64,000 nucleotides of DNA from Parapedobacter pyrenivorans (GTDB lineage: Bacteria > Bacteroidota > Bacteroidia > Sphingobacteriales > Sphingobacteriaceae), in the NCBI RefSeq assembly GCF_014636865.1, contig NZ_BMER01000002.1, forward strand, positions 1 through 64,000. The letters are read 5' to 3'. How positions within the stretch are numbered: the first letter of the stretch is position 1; the number at the start of each line of letters is the position of its first letter. Shown piece by piece: positions 46,122-54,858 of the stretch. Both the position numbers and the translations under genes were made by a program. The notes under the pieces are model-generated. The model was not told where the DNA came from and did not search any database. It worked only from the letters and a program-made list of their open reading frames with translations.

Positions 46122-47000
46122 ATGCAATCCATCGCAGCAATCGAGCAGCAGTTCGCTAACGAACTGGCAGACCTGTATGATGCCAGTGAAGTCCGGCAAC
46201 TCTGTTATCTGCTTTTTGAAGATCGATATGGGTGGTCCAAAACGAATTATCTACTCAACCGACAGGCATCGGTAGACCAACAGGACATCACCTGGCTTAA
46301 CACCATGCTGTCGTCTTTGAAAAAGGCCAGACCAATTCAGTACATTCTTGGCCATGCATGGTTTATGGGAATGAGACTGACGGTCAACGAGACCGTGTTA
46401 ATACCCAGGCCCGAAACGGAGGAACTGGTAGACCTCATCATCAGGCAACACGGGGATGCAAAAACCCTTTCTTTACGCATCATCGATATCGGTACCGGAA
46501 GCGGTTGCATTGCCATCGCGCTGAAAAAAGCGCTGCCACAAGCTGCGGTATATGCGGTTGACATCTCGGCAGATGCCTTGCATACTGCCCGGCAAAATGC
46601 GGCAAGCCAATCAGTCGACATTGAATTCATCAATGCGGATATTTTGGAATGGGATACGGTTTTCGATCACACATCGACATTTGATATCGTGGTCAGCAAT
46701 CCACCCTATATTACCGCCACCGAGCAAAATGATATGCACCGGAATGTGCTCAACCATGAACCGCACATGGCCCTTTTTGTACAGGGAAATGCGCCCCTTT
46801 TGTATTATGAGCGCATTGCGGCGTTTGCCACCGAGCACTTGCGGACCGGAGGTGGCCTATATTTTGAAATTAATCGTGACTATGGACAAGCCTTGTGCGA
46901 TCTCCTGCATAAGAAAGGGTTTAATGACGTAGCACTCCATCAAGATATACAGGGTGCTGATCGTATGGTCCATGCTAAAAAGTCTATAACCAATCCTTAA
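46122..47000 (+). CDS. prmC: Peptide chain release factor N5-glutamine methyltransferase
   Basis: 292 residues from ATG 46122. SAM-binding IDIGTGSGCIAIAL (about 121-134) and the catalytic SNPPYI motif (about 191-196), with the N-terminal helical substrate-binding domain carrying ETVLIPRPETEELV. It methylates the GGQ glutamine of release factors 1 and 2. Start chosen because the promoter overlaps the earlier ATG at 46110. The downstream amidohydrolase begins 6 nt later, so they may be co-transcribed. Confidence 0.95.
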   Translation: MQSIAAIEQQFANELADLYDASEVRQLCYLLFEDRYGWSKTNYLLNRQASVDQQDITWLNTMLSSLKKARPIQYILGHAWFMGMRLTVNETVLIPRPETEELVDLIIRQHGDAKTLSLRIIDIGTGSGCIAIALKKALPQAAVYAVDISADALHTARQNAASQSVDIEFINADILEWDTVFDHTSTFDIVVSNPPYITATEQNDMHRNVLNHEPHMALFVQGNAPLLYYERIAAFATEHLRTGGGLYFEINRDYGQALCDLLHKKGFNDVALHQDIQGADRMVHAKKSITNP

Positions 47001-47006
47001 TAACCC

Positions 47007-48647
47007 ATGGGCAGGAAATTATCTTACCTGATGATTAGCTTAACCGGGGCGGTGCTTTCATGCGATGGATCCAAGCATGTCGATCTGATTGTACACAATG
47101 CCCTGGTTTACACAGTCGATTCGGCGTTTACAAAAGCCGAAGCATTTGCGGTGCGGAACGGCGAATTTATTGCTGTCGGTACGTCCGCTGAAATCCTATC
47201 TCGGTACGACGCCGAGGAAACGTTGAATGCATACGGACAGCCAGTATACCCGGGGTTTTATGACGCTCATGCTCATTTTTTTGGCTTCGCACAGACACTG
47301 GCCCAAGCCGATCTAGCCGGCGCCACCTCGTTCACTGAAATTATCGACCGACTCAAGGCATTCAGGGCCGAACATCCCGAAGCGCCGTGGCTGTTGGGAC
47401 GGGGATGGGATCAAAACCTCTGGGTAAGCCGGGCGTTCCCCGACAGGGAGGCTCTGGATACTGAGTTTCCAGATATCCCAGTGTACCTAGTGCGCATTGA
47501 CGGACACGCTGCGTTGGCCAATGGAAAGGCACTGGATCTGGCAGGCATTGTTGGTCCCGTCACCGTTGAAGGCGGTTTGGTGGAAGTGAGAAACGGACAG
47601 CCAACCGGCATTTTGGTTGACAACGCCATGGAACTTGTAGTGGCTAACGTCCCGCACCCAACTGTCTCAGAACTCGTGCAGTTATTGATAAAGGCAGAGG
47701 CCGCCTGCTTGGCTGTTGGCCTTACCACAGTGAGTGACGCCGGCCTTGACCGACCCGCAATCAACTTACTGGACAGCTTGTACAAAAAAGGGCGACTCCG
47801 TATCCGCAACAATGCTATGATCGGATTATCGGATGAAAACCTCGATTACTATCTCGCAGCAGGTCCCTATGTGAGTGAGCGGTTCACTGCTCACACTTTC
47901 AAAATATTGGCCGATGGCGCCCTTGGATCGCGCGGTGCCTGCTTGTTGCATCCTTATTCGGACGCCCGCACCGCTGGCTTCCTCCTGTCAAGCCCACAGA
48001 CCATCGACTCAGCAATCGCTCGCATTGCTTCCAGCGAATTCCAGGTTGCCACACACGCTATTGGCGATTCCACCAACCGCCTGATACTGGATATATACGG
48101 AAAGCATCTCGGCGGTAAGAACGACCGTAGGTGGCGTATTGAACATGCCCAAATCGTATCGCCGCAAGACTTCGAAAAATTTGGCAGGCACTCCATTATT
48201 CCTTCGGTACAACCCACGCATGCCACTTCGGATATGTATTGGGCTGGCGACCGGGTCGGACCCGACCGTTTAAAAGGCGGCTATGCATACAAGCATTTGC
48301 TCGACCAATCGGGAATATTGGCTTTGGGCAGTGACTTTCCTGTAGAGCATATCAATCCACTCTACGGTTTTCATGCAGCTGTGGCCCGTGTAGATGAGGA
48401 TGGTTATCCTGAGGGCGGCTTCCAGCCGGAAAATGCCATAGACCGCGAAGCCGCCTTGCGGGGCATGACGATATGGGCCGCCTACGCGGTCTTCGAAGAA
48501 AACACCAAGGGAAGTATCGAAGTCGGGAAAAAAGCCGATTTTGTCAGATTAGAAAAAGATATCATGACGGCGGCGATAGGCGAGTTGCGTAGCGTTGAGG
48601 TGATGCAAACCGTGATAGCGGGTGAAACGGTATATCAAAAAGAATAG
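47007..48647 (+). CDS. Amidohydrolase family protein (YtcJ-like), probable lipoprotein
   Basis: 546 residues. N-terminal lipobox (LTGAVLSC, Cys near 19) suggests membrane attachment. Amidohydrolase metal motif DAHAH (YPGFYDAHAHFFGF), WLLGRGWDQNLW, ILADGALGSRGA, ATHAIGD, RIEHAQIV and ALGSDFPVEHINP are typical of YtcJ/LAF3-like metal hydrolases. It probably hydrolyses an amide or related bond of an external compound; substrate unknown. Confidence 0.92.
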   Translation: MGRKLSYLMISLTGAVLSCDGSKHVDLIVHNALVYTVDSAFTKAEAFAVRNGEFIAVGTSAEILSRYDAEETLNAYGQPVYPGFYDAHAHFFGFAQTLAQADLAGATSFTEIIDRLKAFRAEHPEAPWLLGRGWDQNLWVSRAFPDREALDTEFPDIPVYLVRIDGHAALANGKALDLAGIVGPVTVEGGLVEVRNGQPTGILVDNAMELVVANVPHPTVSELVQLLIKAEAACLAVGLTTVSDAGLDRPAINLLDSLYKKGRLRIRNNAMIGLSDENLDYYLAAGPYVSERFTAHTFKILADGALGSRGACLLHPYSDARTAGFLLSSPQTIDSAIARIASSEFQVATHAIGDSTNRLILDIYGKHLGGKNDRRWRIEHAQIVSPQDFEKFGRHSIIPSVQPTHATSDMYWAGDRVGPDRLKGGYAYKHLLDQSGILALGSDFPVEHINPLYGFHAAVARVDEDGYPEGGFQPENAIDREAALRGMTIWAAYAVFEENTKGSIEVGKKADFVRLEKDIMTAAIGELRSVEVMQTVIAGETVYQKE

Positions 48648-48733
48648 TAGGCTAGGTAATCAGAGCACGTTGAAACGCTTAGTTACTGAAACAAAAGGCC
48701 TTAATCATTAATATGAAATTATCTGAAATTTCT

Positions 48734-48765
48734 TTTGGACGATACTGCTGATAATTCTATCTTTG
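48734..48765 (+). promoter_or_regulatory. Promoter of tRNA-Lys
   Basis: TTTG (48734-48737), a 20-nt spacer and TATCTTTG (48758-48765), a perfect consensus, about 50 nt before the tRNA. Confidence 0.7.
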
Positions 48766-48814
48766 CACCACTTTCCAAAACAGGAAAGGCGTTCCTGCGA
48801 CAGGCAAAAGCAAT

Positions 48815-48887
48815 GAATCCGTAGCTCAGCTGGTAGAGCAATACACTTTTAATGTATGGGTCCTGGGTTCGAATCCCAGCGGGTTCA
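48815..48887 (+). tRNA. tRNA-Lys (TTT)
   Basis: 73 nt. Acceptor GAATCCG pairs with CGGGTTC (one T-G), D-arm GCTC/GAGC, anticodon stem ATACA/TGTAT with loop CTTTTAA (anticodon TTT), T-arm CTGGG-TTCGAAT-CCCAG, discriminator A. CCA is not fully encoded. The accessory island begins directly downstream. Confidence 0.97.
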
Positions 48888-48893
48888 CCTCTT

Positions 48894-48931
48894 GGGACAA
48901 AGCAGAAAAATCTGTCTTTGTCCCTTTTTTT
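48894..48931 (+). terminator. Terminator of tRNA-Lys
   Basis: GGGACAAAG (48894-48902) pairs with CTTTGTCCC (48916-48924), with an additional CAGA/TCTG inside, followed by seven T. Confidence 0.9.
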
Positions 48932-49082
48932 ACACCTCCTCAACCCCTTGTTAATCAGATTGATATATTGAATAAATTAATTCCTTCGAGCGGTTCGAAC
49001 CACGCTATCTTCAAAGAAGCTCTCCATATCTTTTAATATTTCACGATTACTATTTCAGCAGAAGCTCTATGCTTGCAGCCCT

Positions 49083-49549
49083 TCACTCAATGACAATAAG
49101 AATAGTGTCTGGTTCATGTTTTCCCGAAACAAAATGACTTTCTTCATCTTTATGTTGAGGAATAAATAACTTTCCACAATAAAGGGGATTTCTTATCATA
49201 TGCCAAAAAGTATTTTTTTTGCATTTTAAACCCATATTTCGAGCGGTCTTCCAGATTTGTTCCGTACTAAAAATTCCTTTCGCAATCTCATTGAATGCCC
49301 AAATAACAATACTTGCTTCGGGTGCTTTACGTGCAACATATTTTGGTCCATTTTCATATACTTTATTCACATATCCCACCGGTGCTAATCCCATTATACG
49401 TCCCTCTTTTCTTGTTCTTCTCATCCCATAGAAAACATTTAATGACCGACGGTCATGCTCCACTTCGGAAGCGGCAAGATAAAACGCCAACATCATCTTG
49501 TTCTCAGGTATTATAAATCCAATGGCTGTTCTATAGCCTGGGGCTTTCC
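49083..49549 (-). pseudogene. Serine recombinase (resolvase family) remnant, frameshifted
   Basis: Middle part of a Bacteroidota large serine recombinase: QAIEQPLDL in one frame, then, after a frameshift near 49511-49520, IPENKMMLAFYLAASEVE, RRSLNVFYGMRRTRKEGR, LAPVGYVNK and a recombinase-domain segment (MIRNPLYCGKLFIP, HFVSGKHEP). The N-terminal catalytic domain and the C-terminus are missing. It marks the tRNA-proximal edge of the island. Family members mobilise integrative elements; this copy is dead. Confidence 0.75.
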
Positions 49550-49843
49550 TTGCCCTCTTACATCGAAAAGAATCCCAATAGTTCCTTGTCTGTTTTTATC
49601 AACGTAGTGCTGGGCAAACCCATGATGGTGTCTGGGATATGGATGCTGTTGCTGGGCAATATTATTCCCGGAACAAGGGATCAAAGAGGAATGAAGGACT
49701 GGCACACGAATTAAGAGTACAGCAACCTGAAGGATGAGTCATCTGCTGCAATCGTAAAATGATAGCGGAGTATCAATCTGTCTTTTTGTATATTGGTATG
49801 ATAAATGAAAAGAACAAAAAAATAGTATTGAGCATTTAAAATA
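49550..49843. other. No recognisable gene
   Basis: A plus-strand open stretch ending at 49713 encodes a hydrophobic tail (KPMMVSGIWMLLLGNIIPG) that could be the end of a lost membrane protein, but I cannot assign it. No RNA gene or repeat seen. Confidence 0.4.
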
Positions 49844-50836
49844 ATGAAAAGGGAGCAGCAACAATTACAGGTGTCATCCCTAATACGAAGTGCTATGTGC
49901 AGGATTCTGGTTCTTGTTACATTTTTATTGAGTTCATGTCATGGAAGATCCGATAAAGTTTCAAAGATTGCTGATACAACCGGAACAGAAATAAGGGCTT
50001 TTGAAGGACATAGTAAAGAAGTATCCTGTGAAAGACTGGTGTCGGATTTAGTCCGTTCCAGTAATGCTACCGCATTTAAGCATTTTGGTGATACAACGGT
50101 AAGGATCCGAATAGCTTCTATGACTCCTGACAAAGCCACAATCAAGCTATACGTTATCCAGGATGTTTCCGAGAATGCGGCGGAAAGGCGACTGACGGAG
50201 CAGGCCATAGGCTGGCTGGAATTTTATAGGACAAGCGGCAGGCTTATGGATATCACAAACGATCCTGATCGACGGGAGGAACTACGTTACGACAAAAATA
50301 CCCTTAAAGGGCACGATATTTTCATCCTATGCAGTCCCGTGGTTGCGGCTGCCAAGCCCGGCACCGATTATGAGTCAAGGGACGTCATGCTCGAAAAAGA
50401 TATCCGGTTCAACGGTAAATTGAAGCGATTTTTCACCCTTGCCGAGTTTGAACAGGTCTATGGCCAACCCGATAGCGTCAGACTGCTGAAGGATGAGGCG
50501 CCCTGTGTTACCATCTTTGGTACAGAAGCGCCGGACGATAAATACCTGTATAAGAACGGTTCACGTTTTGAATCCAGTAAGGACAGTGTAGCGATGGATG
50601 AATACTGGTTCCTGAACGGAAATTTTATCACGTACAAAGGCATCAAGATAGATGAAGGGACAACCATGGACGATATACAACAACTGTTTCCTGCCGCTGT
50701 AAGAGGAAGGTTGGGCCTTGATAAAGAGGGCGAACTGTGGGTCGTTAAGCTAAAGAGCGATGTTACTTATGGGCACATCAAACTGTTTTTTAAAAACGAC
50801 AGGGTTTATTTTATGCATTGGTGGTTACCCTGTTAA
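49844..50836 (+). CDS. Hypothetical lipoprotein of the immunity island
   Basis: 330 residues with lipobox (VTFLLSSC, Cys 32); an internal ATG at 49895 gives a more standard signal peptide. The rest is soluble and mixed alpha/beta (VSDLVRSSNATAFKHFGD, LTEQAIGWLEFYRTSGRLMD, VMLEKDIRFNGKLKRFFTLA). No family recognised. First complete gene of the island; the next lipoprotein gene starts 17 nt after its stop, so they are probably co-transcribed. Confidence 0.8.
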   Translation: MKREQQQLQVSSLIRSAMCRILVLVTFLLSSCHGRSDKVSKIADTTGTEIRAFEGHSKEVSCERLVSDLVRSSNATAFKHFGDTTVRIRIASMTPDKATIKLYVIQDVSENAAERRLTEQAIGWLEFYRTSGRLMDITNDPDRREELRYDKNTLKGHDIFILCSPVVAAAKPGTDYESRDVMLEKDIRFNGKLKRFFTLAEFEQVYGQPDSVRLLKDEAPCVTIFGTEAPDDKYLYKNGSRFESSKDSVAMDEYWFLNGNFITYKGIKIDEGTTMDDIQQLFPAAVRGRLGLDKEGELWVVKLKSDVTYGHIKLFFKNDRVYFMHWWLPC

Positions 50837-50853
50837 ACCTAACTTAGAAAAAA

Positions 50854-51468
50854 ATGAAGAGACTAACTGTACTTTTTTTGATACCGCCATTTTTCCTCGT
50901 GTCTTGTGGTAACAAAACGCAAAAGGAAACCAGGGTAGCACAGCCAAAAACGGAATCCGCCATCAACGATACCGTTCCTTCAGATACTCATGAAGAGGTT
51001 CCCTCTGCTGCAATCCGTTTGTTGAAAACGCTTCCTGTCCGGGATTTGCCGATTACAGACAGTACGCGCTTTGACGATTTTGAAAAGATAGGCATTCCGG
51101 ATAACGGATTTTTAAAGCGAATTCAATTTAATCCTGAACATACAGATGCGAAAAATTTCAGGTTGAACTACACCATACCTTTTTCCGAAAACTTTACCTC
51201 GCTGGTGATCACCTATCAGAGCGGCGAGCACGAACTGTTTACCACATTGATTACCCTGAGTAAAGAAGACAAAATAATCGACAGTCTGGAGATCGCTTAT
51301 GACGAGATAGCTGAGTCTGCGTTTGCGAAATCGAGTAGCATTGAAAAGAACAAAATAATAATAACGGACTGGAACTGGATGACTGGTGAACCCCATGTCG
51401 ATGAACGTAGAACCTACGCTGTGCAACAGAATGGTAAATTTGAAATACAGCTAACTGAGACAGATTAA
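50854..51468 (+). CDS. Hypothetical lipoprotein of the immunity island
   Basis: 204 residues, signal peptide and lipobox (PPFFLVSC, Cys 17), a Thr/Glu-rich linker to about 50, then a globular beta-rich domain (LNYTIPFSENFTSLVITYQ, ITLSKEDKIIDSLEIAYDE, TYAVQQNGKFEIQ). No family recognised. Its layout resembles envelope-located immunity or accessory proteins (inference). Confidence 0.8.
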   Translation: MKRLTVLFLIPPFFLVSCGNKTQKETRVAQPKTESAINDTVPSDTHEEVPSAAIRLLKTLPVRDLPITDSTRFDDFEKIGIPDNGFLKRIQFNPEHTDAKNFRLNYTIPFSENFTSLVITYQSGEHELFTTLITLSKEDKIIDSLEIAYDEIAESAFAKSSSIEKNKIIITDWNWMTGEPHVDERRTYAVQQNGKFEIQLTETD

Positions 51469-51481
51469 TACCGACTTGTAA

Positions 51482-51823
51482 ATGAAATATTGGAAAATCA
51501 TTTTCTTGAGCTTTATTATCGGGTGCATTATGGTACTATCAGGATTGGTAGTGTTGCATTCCCAACAGGTACGACATCACCCCGCAAGTGATATGGTTGG
51601 TCTAGCCTATGGGCTGTCGATAGCATTTAATATCGTGCTGGCTTTTGGTTCGCTACCTGTTGTGACACTGAAAAGCAGGAAAACGCCAAAGCTGTGGCAG
51701 ACCATAGCGTTATTGTTCGCTTTGCCGTTGGTATTGAAGCTTTTATGTTCAGGGAAACATATATTGCGCATTATGGATTTTAGCAGCTTTGGTTTCTATA
51801 ATAGGGTTGATAAACAGGGATGA
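51482..51823 (+). CDS. Small membrane protein of the immunity island
   Basis: 113 residues, three to four membrane helices (IIFLSFIIGCIMVLSGLVVL, GLAYGLSIAFNIVLAFGSLP, TIALLFALPLVLKLL). No family recognised. Its stop overlaps the next ATG by 4 nt (ATGA), so the two are coupled. Polymorphic-toxin immunity proteins are often of this size and topology, but this is only by analogy. Confidence 0.7.
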   Translation: MKYWKIIFLSFIIGCIMVLSGLVVLHSQQVRHHPASDMVGLAYGLSIAFNIVLAFGSLPVVTLKSRKTPKLWQTIALLFALPLVLKLLCSGKHILRIMDFSSFGFYNRVDKQG

Positions 51824-52359
51824 AACAACTAGCTATAAAAAACATTACGACCATGCAATTAGAATTATTCATAACAAAAAGACTTTTCAAGGATTATATT
51901 AATTCATTTCTTGAAGACAATAACCTTACATTATTTTTTGAGTTAAAGAATAACCAATATTTATACACGACACACTTAACCAATGATAAATTAGAAGAAA
52001 AGAATCTTGTTGTCGGTATAGGGACGAGTAATATGGTAAGCTCATTAAAGGATGACTCTGTTTTAGATAATTTGGACCCTATGAGTTTGGTGTTTGTAAA
52101 TTATAGAACTCCATCTGATCCTGACAAGTTGGTAAATTTTACAGTTTATTGGAAAACAACTAATAAAGATGCTCGTAAAGTTGGAAATATGATAAAGAAA
52201 TCAATAAGTAAAAAGTTTAATAAGGGAGTAGAAGTAGTTGATAAAACCTATGTTGAATATAATAGGTATTTAAATGAATATTATTGGTCAAATGATATTC
52301 TAACTTTTAAAGAAAGACTATATAAATCAGGAGGGATCATCCAAGTTCAACCTATTTAG
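51820..52359 (+). CDS. Hypothetical cytosolic protein, AT-rich
   Basis: 179 residues (or from the internal ATG at 51853, MQLELFITKRLFKDYINSF). Soluble, Lys/Asn-rich, no signal peptide. Base composition is visibly more AT-rich than core genes, suggesting recent transfer. It overlaps the previous membrane-protein gene by 4 nt. Function unknown; may be a toxin or immunity-type protein. Confidence 0.7.
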   Translation: MKQLAIKNITTMQLELFITKRLFKDYINSFLEDNNLTLFFELKNNQYLYTTHLTNDKLEEKNLVVGIGTSNMVSSLKDDSVLDNLDPMSLVFVNYRTPSDPDKLVNFTVYWKTTNKDARKVGNMIKKSISKKFNKGVEVVDKTYVEYNRYLNEYYWSNDILTFKERLYKSGGIIQVQPI

Positions 52360-52380
52360 AGATGGGATGTTCTCTGCCTT

Positions 52381-52400
52381 GGTTCGTGTCCGGACGAACC
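52381..52400. repeat. Short inverted repeat downstream of the AT-rich gene
   Basis: GGTTCGT-N6-ACGAACC, 7-bp arms. No U-run follows; may be a terminator remnant or mobile-element end. Confidence 0.4.
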
Positions 52401-52519
52401 GGAATAAGACATGCGCTTGGAAAACATATTCCTCCAATAAAAAAAGACTTTAAATATATCGATAAATAGACGATAATAATTTAGGAATTACCCAGATCCA
52501 TTTCAGAAACGGGATTTCG

Positions 52520-52935
52520 ATGGCAAACAGTGATCTACTGAGTGAATGTGGATTTGTGGCTTATTTTCCGACAGAAGATATTCTTCTACTCGAAGGAGGT
52601 CATACCACTGAGCCAGCTTCGATCTGTCAACAGGTCAAGGGACTTACGATGCAGGAAATCCCGAATTGATGACGACCTCTCTGGCTGGAAAATATCGGTT
52701 GAACAAGGTGTTTGAAGGGCAAGAATGTTTTTATCATTTCATTCAGGAAAAGAAAAACGGTAAATTTCAGAAAGTAGCGGGACTTAATGAAATTTTTGAA
52801 AAGAAAACCAACAAGTGGCTTTGCGTAATTGAAGGGGAATTCTGGACGGACGATCATACACTCTATTTTGGACTGGTGACGCAATATAATGAGGCCGGTA
52901 ATGAATATGATTATTACAGGCTAAAAATTAGCTAG
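52520..52935 (+). pseudogene. Frameshifted immunity-type gene
   Basis: Two frames continue one protein: MANSDLLSECGFVAYFPTED and ILLLEGGHTTEPAS in the frame of ATG 52520, then FDLSTGQGTYDAGNPEL and LAGKYRLNKVFEGQECFYHF in the frame that ends at 52935. A single missing base near 52617 would restore one reading frame. The N-terminus (signal peptide) is also absent. The downstream ORF starting at 52666/52669 should not be read as an independent 89-residue gene. Confidence 0.65.
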
Positions 52936-53014
52936 AAAGATTGAGTTTCAAACAGTAGCAATTCAATATGTGGTTAAAAAGGATTAAATTAGATAGTAAC
53001 ATATAATATAACCG

Positions 53015-53698
53015 ATGAAAGAGCTAATCCATTCCATCTTTGGGGTTTTGATTATAATATCCCTCCATTCTTGTTCTCTTGCTACAAAAGAAGATCAGCA
53101 CCCCGATATTCCTACATTGGAAGAATTGGTCAGGACGAAAAAAGTGATACAGGTAGAAGCATTGGATCCGACAGTTATGCATACGGTAAAAATGTTAGAT
53201 GATTCGCTTTATTATTCGAAAAAACAGCTTCATTTTTTTCAGGACTCAAACAATAAAGAACCCCAAAAGAATGCAGCCGAATACCGTATCGGAAACGAGT
53301 TTCAGCTAAAAAACCTCTTTAATGGTAAAACATATGTGGCGGATACGGTCAGTTCCGACTCAAAGATTTTAATGGATAAAAATCGGAATATAATTGCAGG
53401 CGGTTTTCTATATGCTGCACCTGACTATGCTGTTAAGCAGAAGATCGATAGCGCAGCATCGGAAAAAGGATTTACCGAGATCGGAGAAGTGGCAGTAGAA
53501 CTAAAAAATGAGCTACCCGAATTTGATGAAAGTATTGTTTACCAATGGACCAATGGACGGCTTCCCAATTTTGATAAGATCTATTACTATGAATTGGATG
53601 GACAAAAGTTCAAAAGCTTCGACAGTGAATGTTACCGGATCAATAGTAACCCAAACTATTTTTATAATGCACGTTTTGGAATATTGAGGATGAAGTAG
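53015..53698 (+). CDS. Hypothetical lipoprotein of the immunity island
   Basis: 227 residues, signal peptide with lipobox (IIISLHSC, Cys 20). The mature part is alpha/beta with repeated Lys/Asp/Tyr-rich segments (KKQLHFFQDSNNKE, KQKIDSAASEKGFTEIGEV, KIYYYELDGQKFKSF). No family recognised. AT-rich. Probably periplasmic or surface-anchored. Confidence 0.75.
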   Translation: MKELIHSIFGVLIIISLHSCSLATKEDQHPDIPTLEELVRTKKVIQVEALDPTVMHTVKMLDDSLYYSKKQLHFFQDSNNKEPQKNAAEYRIGNEFQLKNLFNGKTYVADTVSSDSKILMDKNRNIIAGGFLYAAPDYAVKQKIDSAASEKGFTEIGEVAVELKNELPEFDESIVYQWTNGRLPNFDKIYYYELDGQKFKSFDSECYRINSNPNYFYNARFGILRMK

Positions 53699-53767
53699 CA
53701 TTTCAAAGGATTTATGAAAAGTAACAGGGATTGGTAAAAACAAAAATGGCAATTAAAAGCTAGAAGA

Positions 53768-54118
53768 ATGAAAATATACAATGCACTTCCGGAAGGAAAC
53801 GAAATGGCAAGTCTGGAACCTGCAAGGTTCTTTAATCTTGGCATAGAACAGGTGGAGCAGATAATCGAATGGATGAAAGATGCCAAAGGACCAACTCAGC
53901 CGCTTTTGGTTCATCTGGACGTATTATTGCTATTGTCTGAAAGATATCCCTCCGTAGCCGAGGACAGGATATACAAACTAGATCTGGAAAATATCAGGAC
54001 AATATTTTTAGCTTGGCATGAACGCAATAGCGCTAAAATACCAGCCAAATTCCGTGAAGAAATAAAGGAATCGGGGATTAAGATTCTCGAAGGTTTAAAA
54101 AAATACTGGAAACCGTAA
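53768..54118 (+). CDS. Small hypothetical cytosolic protein
   Basis: 116 residues, all-helical by appearance (VEQIIEWMKDAKGP, HLDVLLLLSERYPS, FREEIKESGIKILEGLKKY). No signal peptide, no family recognised. Size and setting fit an immunity protein (inference). Followed by 200 nt without a gene. Confidence 0.65.
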   Translation: MKIYNALPEGNEMASLEPARFFNLGIEQVEQIIEWMKDAKGPTQPLLVHLDVLLLLSERYPSVAEDRIYKLDLENIRTIFLAWHERNSAKIPAKFREEIKESGIKILEGLKKYWKP

Positions 54119-54325
54119 TTTAAAAGAGAAAACTCCCATTGAAAGCGCAATTAATAGATAGGGCAGAAAAAAGGAAATTTGATTTACAAACAGGAGCAGT
54201 TATCAGCATCATGTTACATTAAAATGAATATGCTTTTATAAGGGTAATTGCAAAAAAAAAATTGAGGAGAAGTGATTGAAGCGCTCAATTGATTTTTTGG
54301 AGGACTAAAAATATAGCGTAGACCA

Positions 54326-54670
54326 ATGGGAGATTTCAAAGAAAATATCAAACCGTTCTTTTGGGTAGAAAACATAAGCAGTACGTCCGTATGCCTGAAT
54401 ACAGGTTCATTTAAGCCGGAGATTTTCGAAACAAGAGCAGATGAAGGCTTTGAAGGAAACGGTTATGACTGGACATCCTTAGCAAAAGTATTTTTGGATG
54501 AGCGGTATGCTGATCTGACGGATAAAGTCAAATTTGATCCTGAAGCCGCTATGTTCTGTGCGTATTCTTCAGATCCCGATGCGCTGAAAACTTTTATAAT
54601 CGCATTTAAAGAAGCTTGCGAAAACGAAACTTTAATACAGGATGTATTTTCAAGAGCTGAATTAGATTAA
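54326..54670 (+). CDS. Imm51-family immunity protein
   Basis: 114 residues. The pattern FWVENISSTSVCLNTGSFKP, FEGNGYDWTSLAKVFLDE and KFDPEAAMFCAYSSDPDALK matches the Imm51 family, cytosolic immunity proteins against polymorphic toxins. It is the clearest evidence for the nature of the island. No toxin gene is adjacent. Confidence 0.72.
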   Translation: MGDFKENIKPFFWVENISSTSVCLNTGSFKPEIFETRADEGFEGNGYDWTSLAKVFLDERYADLTDKVKFDPEAAMFCAYSSDPDALKTFIIAFKEACENETLIQDVFSRAELD

Positions 54671-54711
54671 AGCACCTTAGATGCTACACAAAAGATATTG
54701 GAAAATTAAAA

Positions 54712-54858
54712 ATGAATCGCCGAATAAATACTAACAACAGTAAGACACCCATCATTTCGAAGGTAGATAACGTGATTCTTAAATGGTTAAAGGAAATCAT
54801 AAAATCTTGGGTTGAGTATATAAGTAGCTCATCTTCACTAAAAAAATTTTTACAATGA
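54712..54858 (+). CDS. Small ORF coupled to the next gene
   Basis: 48 residues from ATG 54712 (MNRRINTNNSKTPIISKVDN, ending SSSLKKFLQ). The stop TGA overlaps the ATG at 54855 (ATGA), which suggests translational coupling. Helical, basic. It may be a genuine small protein, or the surviving end of a toxin module whose immunity gene follows. Confidence 0.4.
   Translation: MNRRINTNNSKTPIISKVDNVILKWLKEIIKSWVEYISSSSSLKKFLQ

Noticed and set aside
45896-46199. Two overlapping minus-strand open frames rich in Leu/Pro/Tyr across the 11-bp repeat.
   Set aside because: They are produced by the repeat, which lacks minus-strand stops; they have no domain and overlap the prmC start.
48990-49012. GGTTCGAACC-containing palindrome as an attachment site copied from the tRNA-Lys T-arm.
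   Set aside because: Only a short core is shared with the tRNA; the flanks differ, so it is not a credible att duplication.
49555-49713. Plus-strand fragment with a hydrophobic C-terminal end.
   Set aside because: Too short and without recognisable family; partly overlaps the recombinase remnant on the other strand.
52666-52935. Independent 89-residue gene starting at TTG/ATG.
   Set aside because: Its reading continues upstream in another frame as part of one frameshifted protein.
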